In this document: positions 58,490 to 64,000 of the stretch, piece after piece
Layout: each line of letters begins with the position of its first letter
Numbering within the stretch: position 1 is the stretch's first letter
Notes under the pieces: model-generated
What the model saw: only the letters and a program-made list of their open reading frames with translations
Told to the model about the DNA's origin: nothing
The model's database searches: none
NCBI RefSeq assembly: GCF_000308875.1
Contig: NZ_BAGL01000125.1
Span: 62,001 to 126,000, forward strand
Source of the DNA: Nocardia transvalensis NBRC 15921
Lineage (GTDB): Bacteria; Actinomycetota; Actinomycetes; Mycobacteriales; Mycobacteriaceae
Reading direction: 5' to 3'
DNA: 64,000 bases
Translations under genes and position numbers: made by a program

Positions 58490-60201
58490 CACTGCTGTCC
58501 TTCCGCGTACCAGGTCCGGAACTCGTCGTAGCTGGGCATTTCCTCGGAGTTCGCCTTGGGGTCGACGGCGACGTGGATGACGCCCGGCCGGCCGCTGGCA
58601 TACGCCCGTTTGATGGCGGGAGCGATGTCCTCGTCGCGTTCGACGTATTCGCCGTAGCAGCCGAAGCCCTCGGCCACCTTGTCCAGCCGGACGTCCTTGC
58701 TCCAGTGCACGCCGGGCTGCCGCGCGTCGCTCTCGTGCCCGAAGGTGCGCTTGTAGACGCCGACCTCGAGGCCCCAGGCGTAGTCGACGCCGACCACGCA
58801 GACCAGCGGAAGGTTCAGGCGCGCAGCGGTTTCCAGCTCCGCGATCTGGAACTGGAACGACGAGTCGCCGGTGACGAGCATGACCGGCCGTTTCCCGCCG
58901 TCGGCCACCGACGCGCCCACCGCGTACGGCAGCCCGGTGCCCAGGTGCCCGAAGTTCTGGTTCCAGATGACGTCGTGCGGTTTGGCCTGCGAGTAGGTCC
59001 AGCCGAAGATCGTGGTGGCGCCGCCGTCGCGGACCATGATGCCCTCGGCGGGGAACGCCTTGGTGGCCTCCACGATCATCCGCGCGGGATGTACCGGCGT
59101 GCCACCCGACGGCGCGGTCTCCGCCAGCTCCGCGAGCTGCGCGGCGTCCTGCTCGATCCAGCGCTTCACCTCGGGCGTCGGCGTGCGCGGCGTATCGCGC
59201 AGGGCCTCGACCAGTTGCGGCACGATCGCGCGCAGGTCGCCGACCAGCGGCACGTCGATGGGCCGGTTCACGCCGATCGCCGCCGGATCCTGTTCGACCA
59301 GAATCCACGTCCGGTTGGCCTCGTTCGCCACCCAGTGCCGCCCGCGCCCGAAATGCACCGGCTCGCCGAGTTCGGTGCCGATGGCCAGCACCAGATCCGA
59401 CTGCACGACCGCCTCGAGCCCCGCCTTCGAGAAGCCGTAGGGGAACGTGCGATCCTCCAGGCCCTCGATGTAGGAGGTGCCGCCGGAGGTCTGCAACACC
59501 GGCGCGGCCACGAGATCGGCCAGCTCCTTCACCGACGCCCCGGCCCGCGCGGTGTGCACCCCGTGCCCGACCAGCAGGATGGGCTGTTTCGCCGCCCGGA
59601 TGGCCTGGACGGCCTCGGCGATCTTGTCCGGTCCGGCGGTCTGGCCGACGAGCCGGTAGGACTGCGGCGGCAGCGCCGGCGGGACGTCGAGATCCTGGAG
59701 GATCACGTGCTGGGGGTACTCGATGTACACCGGGCCGGGCGTGCCCGACAGCGCCTTGCGCAGTCCCTCGCGGATGATCTCGTCGGTCTGGTCCGCGTAT
59801 TCGATACTGGCGCTGTACTTCACGGAGTTCTCGAGCAGCGGGGCCTGCTGCACGAACTGGATCCGGCCGCGCCGCACCCGCTGTTCGGTGATCCGGTCGC
59901 GCTGCCCGCCGAGGAAGATGATGGGGGAGTTCTCCACCCGCGCGCACATCACCGATCCGGCCAGATTCGCGATGCCGGGCCCCAGCGTGGCGATGGCCAG
60001 CGCGGGCTTACCCGTCATTCGCGACACGGCCTCCGCCATGAAGCCCGCCGACTCCTCGTGATGCGGCGCGACGACATTCCAGCCGCGTTCCTCGGCGAGG
60101 TGGAACAGGTGCACGAAATTGGGATCCGGAATGCCGAAGAGCGTGGTGATCCCCTCGGCCTCGAACAAATCCAGAATGCGTTCGTAGACTTTCACTGTCA
60201 T
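58489..60201 (-). CDS. ThDP-dependent enzyme of the acetolactate synthase/2-hydroxyacyl-CoA lyase superfamily
   Basis: The protein has 570 residues from ATG 60201 (GGGAGG nine bases upstream; GTG 60207 is possible). The ThDP-activating glutamate lies in PHHEESAGFMAEA (near residue 50). The diphosphate site is VTGDSSFQFQIAELETAARL, with GDSS in place of GDGS, and the usual NN of the motif is replaced by VGVDYAWG. It differs from classic acetolactate synthases and could be a lyase or decarboxylase of a 2-keto or 2-hydroxy acyl compound. With the adjacent aldehyde dehydrogenase, an aldehyde product is plausible. Exact reaction unknown. Confidence 0.85.
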   Translation of the reverse strand: MTVKVYERILDLFEAEGITTLFGIPDPNFVHLFHLAEERGWNVVAPHHEESAGFMAEAVSRMTGKPALAIATLGPGIANLAGSVMCARVENSPIIFLGGQRDRITEQRVRRGRIQFVQQAPLLENSVKYSASIEYADQTDEIIREGLRKALSGTPGPVYIEYPQHVILQDLDVPPALPPQSYRLVGQTAGPDKIAEAVQAIRAAKQPILLVGHGVHTARAGASVKELADLVAAPVLQTSGGTSYIEGLEDRTFPYGFSKAGLEAVVQSDLVLAIGTELGEPVHFGRGRHWVANEANRTWILVEQDPAAIGVNRPIDVPLVGDLRAIVPQLVEALRDTPRTPTPEVKRWIEQDAAQLAELAETAPSGGTPVHPARMIVEATKAFPAEGIMVRDGGATTIFGWTYSQAKPHDVIWNQNFGHLGTGLPYAVGASVADGGKRPVMLVTGDSSFQFQIAELETAARLNLPLVCVVGVDYAWGLEVGVYKRTFGHESDARQPGVHWSKDVRLDKVAEGFGCYGEYVERDEDIAPAIKRAYASGRPGVIHVAVDPKANSEEMPSYDEFRTWYAEGQQ

Positions 60202-60203
60202 GC

Positions 60204-61127
60204 TCACTGTCCTCCCGTGGCCATCGCGAAACTCCTGCCGATGTGCTCGGCGTGGCCCGAAGGGACCACCGGCAGGAGCCAGAAGTCCTTCGTGTCGCGG
60301 ATGGCGTCGATCTGTTCGGCTACTTCTTCGACCGTCCAGGACGGCCGGTACACGCCCGGTGTCTCGGCGATGAACGCCCGTGCGATGCGTCCCGCGATCG
60401 CGACCAGCAGTTCGGCCGTGATCGAACAGGTTTCGTGCGCCAGCCAGCCCACCGCCGGGGCGGTCAGCTCCGGGTGCATCGGCGGGTAGGCCGAGGTGTC
60501 CAGCCCGTCGGCCAGCCGGGTCACGGCCGCGGGAACGATGACATTGGATTTCACGCCGTGGTCGGCGCCCTCGAGGGCGACCACATTCGACAGCCCGATG
60601 ATGCCCGCCTTGGCCGCGGCGTAATTGGCGACCTTGGCGTTGCCGTAGAGCCCGCCGATCGACGAGGTCAGCACCACCCGCCCGTATCCGGCGTCGCGCA
60701 TCCGGGGGAACGCGGCTCGCACCACGTGGAACGCGCCGCGCAGATGCACGTCGAGGACGGCCTCGAAGTCCTCGTAGGTCATCTCGGTCAGCGACGCGTA
60801 GCGGTTGTTGCCGGCGTTGTGGATGAGAATGTCGATGCGGCCGTAGGCATCCAGGGCCGAGTCGACGATCGCGGCGCCGCCCGCGGCGGTCGCCACGGAT
60901 TCGGCGCAGGCGACGGCCTCGCCGCCCGCGTCCGAAATCTCCTGCGCCACTTGGCCGGCGACTCCGATATCGTCGCCGTCGCCGCTGATGGCGGCGCCGG
61001 TGTCGTTGATCACCACCTTGGCGCCCTTGGCGGCGAGCAGCTGGGCGTACGCGCGCCCCAAACCCCGTCCCGCGCCGGTGATCACGGCGACGCGATCATC
61101 GAATCTCAGCTCTGGCACGGTGCTCAT
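60204..61127 (-). CDS. SDR, multifunctional-enzyme-type (3R)-hydroxyacyl-CoA dehydrogenase-like
   Basis: The protein has 307 residues; ATG 61127 overlaps the monooxygenase stop (ATGA). NAD-binding GAGRGLGRAYAQLLAAKGAK and VVINDTG resemble the dehydrogenase unit of peroxisomal multifunctional enzyme type 2. NAGNNR, the serine in LTSSIGGLYG and catalytic YAAAKAG follow. The C-terminus is extended (about 230-307). It probably oxidises a secondary alcohol produced in this operon. Confidence 0.9.
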   Translation of the reverse strand: MSTVPELRFDDRVAVITGAGRGLGRAYAQLLAAKGAKVVINDTGAAISGDGDDIGVAGQVAQEISDAGGEAVACAESVATAAGGAAIVDSALDAYGRIDILIHNAGNNRYASLTEMTYEDFEAVLDVHLRGAFHVVRAAFPRMRDAGYGRVVLTSSIGGLYGNAKVANYAAAKAGIIGLSNVVALEGADHGVKSNVIVPAAVTRLADGLDTSAYPPMHPELTAPAVGWLAHETCSITAELLVAIAGRIARAFIAETPGVYRPSWTVEEVAEQIDAIRDTKDFWLLPVVPSGHAEHIGRSFAMATGGQ

Positions 61128-62950
61128 TCGCTCAGGACCAGCCCCTCCAGCTCGCCCGCGTCCCGCCACGCCCGCAACAGCTCCTCGAGGACGTAGAACC
61201 CGCCCCAGAACGGGTCACCCAGGAACGAGCGGCCGTTCGGCTCGCCCTCGCTGTTGTAGTAGCCGGGCGTGCACTCGGTCACGAACGTGCTGTTGTCGAC
61301 CGTGTTCTCGCGGATCGTCCGGACCCAGCCTTCCTCGGCCTCCGCGCTGGGCTCCACGACCGCGACGCCGCGGTCCTGGGCCTGCTCGACGATGTAGGCG
61401 ATGTGGTCGGCCTGCTGCTCGAACATGAGGGTCGTGGCCGCGGTGACGCCGCCCTGGATGAATCCGGTGAAGAACAGGTTGGGGAAGCTGTGCGCCGTCA
61501 TCCCGTGCAGCGTGCGGAATCCCTTGCCCCAGTGCTCGTAGAGCGACCGGCCGTCGCGACCGGCGAACGGCTCGATATCGTACTGGCGCTCGAGCGACGT
61601 GGTGATCTCGAAACCGCTGGCGAAGACGATGCAGTCGACCTCGTGCTCGACGCCGTGGGCGATGATGCCCTTCTCGGTGATCCGTTCCACGCCTTTGGTA
61701 TCCGAGACGTCGACCAGGGTGACGTTCGGGCGGTTGAACGTCGGCAGGTACTCGTCGTTGAACACCGGCCGCTTGCACATGTTGCGGTAGTACGGCTTGA
61801 GCTTCTCCGCTGTCTCCGGATCCTCGACGATCTCCGCGACGCGGCGGCGCAGCCGCTCCATCGCCCGGTAGTCCTCGATCTCCTTGAGCTCCAGGAACTT
61901 CGCGGGATCGGCCAGAGCCGCCCAGCCGCCGGTCTCGTTCAGCTTCGCGGCCAGGTTGCGGGCGACCTCGGTCCAGCCGTCGCAGATGAGATCCGGTTCG
62001 CCGGGGCTGTAGAAGGCGAAGGCCGCGTTGTGGAAGTTGCGCTGGCGTTCGGCGCGCCAGCCCGGTCGCAGCGTCTTCACCCACTCCGGATCGGTCGGAT
62101 GGTTGTCGCGCTCGAAGATGTAGGACGGCGTCCGCTGGAAGACGGTGAGGTGTTTCGCCCCGCGCGCCAGATGCGGAATCGCCTGTACGGCAGTCGAACC
62201 CGTGCCGATGATGGCGACGCGCTTATCCGCGAGCCGGTCCAGGCCACCGTGCAGGTTGCCGCCGGTGTACTCGTAGTCCCAGCGCGCGGTGTGGAAGGTG
62301 TGCCCTCGGAAATCCGTGATCCCGGGGATGCCGGGCAGTTTCGGCCGGTTGTAGGGGCCCTGGCACATCACGACGAACCGGGCGCGGATGTCGTCGCCGC
62401 GATTGGTCGCGATCCGCCAGCGCTTGATCTCCTCGTCCCATTCGAGGGACCGGGTCAGGGTGTGGAAGATCGCCTTGTCGTAGAGGCCGAAATGCTTGCC
62501 GATGCGTTGCGCGTGTTCGTAGTTCTCGTCGCCGTGCGTGAACTTCTCGGTCGGCATATAGCCGGTTTCCTCGATCAGCGGCAGATACGTGTACGCGTCC
62601 GAGTCGACCTGGATGCCGGGATACCGGTTCCAGTACCAGACGCCACCGAAATCCCCGCCCAGCTCGACGATCCGGAAATCGGTGACACCGGCCTGGAGCA
62701 GCCGATGCGCGGTGATGAGCCCGGCGAAACCGCCGCCCAGCACGACGACCTCGATATCGGCGGAGATCGGCTGCCGCGGCACGACCGGCATATGCGGATC
62801 GGCCTCGTAGAATTCCGCGAATTCGTTCTCCGCCTCGAGGTACTGCTGCTGCCCCTCGGGACGCAGCCGCTTGTCGCGCTCGGCCAGATATTTCTCGCGC
62901 AGAGCTTCCTTGTCGACGTCGGGCGTTACCGTGGGCTCACAGTGCTGCAT
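61124..62950 (-). CDS. Baeyer-Villiger flavin monooxygenase
   Basis: The protein has 608 residues from ATG 62950, which has AGGAA five bases upstream; GTG 63010 would add 20 residues. The Baeyer-Villiger fingerprint FRGHTFHTARWDY lies at about residue 230, between the FAD Rossmann motif VVLGGGFAGLITAHRL and the NADPH motif AIIGTGSTAVQAIPHL. NRYPGIQVDSDAY is also typical. It inserts oxygen next to a ketone, giving an ester or lactone. An N-terminal extension of about 60 residues is present, as in cyclododecanone/steroid-type enzymes. Confidence 0.92.
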   Translation of the reverse strand: MQHCEPTVTPDVDKEALREKYLAERDKRLRPEGQQQYLEAENEFAEFYEADPHMPVVPRQPISADIEVVVLGGGFAGLITAHRLLQAGVTDFRIVELGGDFGGVWYWNRYPGIQVDSDAYTYLPLIEETGYMPTEKFTHGDENYEHAQRIGKHFGLYDKAIFHTLTRSLEWDEEIKRWRIATNRGDDIRARFVVMCQGPYNRPKLPGIPGITDFRGHTFHTARWDYEYTGGNLHGGLDRLADKRVAIIGTGSTAVQAIPHLARGAKHLTVFQRTPSYIFERDNHPTDPEWVKTLRPGWRAERQRNFHNAAFAFYSPGEPDLICDGWTEVARNLAAKLNETGGWAALADPAKFLELKEIEDYRAMERLRRRVAEIVEDPETAEKLKPYYRNMCKRPVFNDEYLPTFNRPNVTLVDVSDTKGVERITEKGIIAHGVEHEVDCIVFASGFEITTSLERQYDIEPFAGRDGRSLYEHWGKGFRTLHGMTAHSFPNLFFTGFIQGGVTAATTLMFEQQADHIAYIVEQAQDRGVAVVEPSAEAEEGWVRTIRENTVDNSTFVTECTPGYYNSEGEPNGRSFLGDPFWGGFYVLEELLRAWRDAGELEGLVLSE

Positions 62951-63006
62951 TGGGGTTCCTAGATCTCTTACTCGATTTCCGAGGTGGGCAGGCGGGTTCG
63001 CCATCG

Positions 63007-63999
63007 TCACAGCAGCTCGCGCGGCTCACCGACACCCATGTAGGCGGCGAGGTTGTGGTGCAGGTTGACGATGCTGCGCTCGCGGTAGGGATTCGGTTTC
63101 GCGCCGGAGAAGCCGCGCGACTTGAGGCCCTTCTGCACCGCCGCCATATTCGAGAAGTCCTGCGGCAGCACGGTTCGCCAGTTGGGGTCGCCCTCCGGCG
63201 TGTACTCCCATTCCGTCTCCGGCTCCTCGCCGGGCGGGAAAAGTTCGAAGACCGCGGCCTCGAAGATGCATTTGTCCGGGTCGAATCCGGCGGGCCGGAA
63301 TCGGTAGCACAGCATGTTGTTCAGCGCGTGGCCGATCTGGAAGTTGGGGAAGATCTGCCAGGCCGTGCCCGCCTTCGCGACCACGTCCGGATCGACCTTG
63401 GGCCAGACCACGCCGCGCGCCTCGTCCTCCGAGCGCGCGGTGTCGAGCCAGTACCGCAGCACCTCGTTGGCCGGTGTGCCCTCCGGCAGCTCGTCGACCA
63501 GCCGGTTGGCGACGTCGACCAGCGTGCGGGTGGTGTTGGTGTTGGCGTTCTCCCAGGTGAAGTTCTGTAGCGTGGCCGTCGAGACCCGGGCGTCGGGACC
63601 GTGACCGAGGCGCACCTTGGCCTGGTTCTCCTCCATGCCCTTCGGCGCGTCGTAGCCGATATTGCTGTGTTTGCCCTGCGCCCGCGCCCAGCCCAGGAAC
63701 TGGCCGAAGTTCATGAACTCCGGATGGGTGTAGGGGACGTGGTAGGTCTCCATGAACGCCTCGAAGGCGACCTTCCAGTTGCAGTCGAAGGTCAGCCAGC
63801 GGCGCCACCGGTAGCGCATCTTCTCCAGTTCGAAGTGCTCGAGCAGGCTGGCGGCCGGCTCCAGGTACTCGCGCAGCGGTCCGGCGTCGGGGTCCATGGT
63901 GATCCAGATCCAGCCGCCCCAGGTGTCGACCTGGACCTGGTTCAGCCCGTCGTTGCGTTCGGTGAGCCCGCACGGCCAGTCCTCGCGCTCCGCGGCGAA
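63007..63999 (-). CDS. Rieske oxygenase catalytic subunit, C-terminal part (5' end outside window)
   Basis: The open frame continues to the right edge, reading FAAEREDWPCGLTERNDGLN at the boundary. The visible 330 residues hold the mononuclear-iron domain, with the two histidines in METYHVPYTHPEF. QIGHALNNMLCYRFRPAGFD and the long C-terminal cap follow. The [2Fe-2S] domain must lie beyond the window. It is distinct from the Rieske protein at 37457, which has a different iron-site spacing (YHAPILH). It is upstream of the Baeyer-Villiger gene, 56 bp away. Confidence 0.88.
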   Translation of the reverse strand, partial: FAAEREDWPCGLTERNDGLNQVQVDTWGGWIWITMDPDAGPLREYLEPAASLLEHFELEKMRYRWRRWLTFDCNWKVAFEAFMETYHVPYTHPEFMNFGQFLGWARAQGKHSNIGYDAPKGMEENQAKVRLGHGPDARVSTATLQNFTWENANTNTTRTLVDVANRLVDELPEGTPANEVLRYWLDTARSEDEARGVVWPKVDPDVVAKAGTAWQIFPNFQIGHALNNMLCYRFRPAGFDPDKCIFEAAVFELFPPGEEPETEWEYTPEGDPNWRTVLPQDFSNMAAVQKGLKSRGFSGAKPNPYRERSIVNLHHNLAAYMGVGEPRELL

Positions 64000-64000
64000 G

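Noticed and set aside
1..64000. CRISPR array, tRNA or rRNA genes, insertion sequences, phage genes
   Set aside because: No repeat-spacer pattern, no tRNA-like cloverleaf, no transposase or integrase motif was noticed in any frame.

Overview
The window is high-GC actinobacterial DNA, most probably from Nocardia or a close mycolic-acid relative such as Rhodococcus. The evidence is recognition of protein families only: an MTB12-like lipoprotein, F420-type oxidoreductases, a TNT-like secreted toxin, a DUF5753/DUF397 pair, heteromeric acyl-CoA dehydrogenase pairs of the mycobacterial kind and frequent GTG/TTG starts. No rRNA, tRNA, CRISPR array, transposase or integrase was seen.

Layout. (1) 1-990: a cut-off gene and a four-helix membrane protein in visibly A/T-richer DNA. 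(2) 989-9306: a leftward operon (amidohydrolase, active M24 hydrolase, degenerate M24 homologue, crotonase, double-domain CoA-transferase), divergent from a TetR gene coupled to an unknown gene. (3) 9469-15374: a molybdenum hydroxylase operon (CoxL/M/S/G-like) divergent from xdhC. (4) 15498-33139: a dense acyl-CoA catabolic region with SDRs, two flavin monooxygenases, a two-subunit B12 acyl-CoA mutase and its MeaB chaperone, CoA-transferase, ferredoxin reductase, a FadE pair, crotonases, thiolase, thioesterase and a second TetR. (5) 33184-35027: a lipoprotein, a methyltransferase and a DUF2568 protein. (6) 35133-38719: a Rieske oxygenase operon with a FadE pair. (7) 39044-50888: one long rightward operon, from a branched-chain-type ABC importer through FadE, SDR, CoA-transferase, crotonase, thiolase and FadE. 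(8) 50895-57029: mostly unrelated genes, including small hypotheticals, an XRE/DUF397 pair, a TNT toxin with likely immunity protein, two truncated regulator/RidA remnants, ribH2 under an FMN riboswitch, and a PadR gene with decayed DUF1048 partners. (9) 57062-64000: a leftward operon of Rieske oxygenase, Baeyer-Villiger monooxygenase, SDR, ThDP enzyme and aldehyde dehydrogenase.

The strongest unifying signal is a palindrome, TGAGAATnnnATTCTCA. Clear copies lie in five of the six divergent promoter regions between 14 and 39 kb, and another lies in front of the thioesterase gene. The sixth divergent region has only one half-site. The TetR gene at 31493-32146 sits among these sites and is the obvious candidate regulator. 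Together they outline a coordinately controlled pathway that would import a compound, activate it as a CoA thioester, oxidise and hydrate it, rearrange its carbon skeleton with B12 and cleave it by thiolysis. The substrate cannot be read from the sequence.
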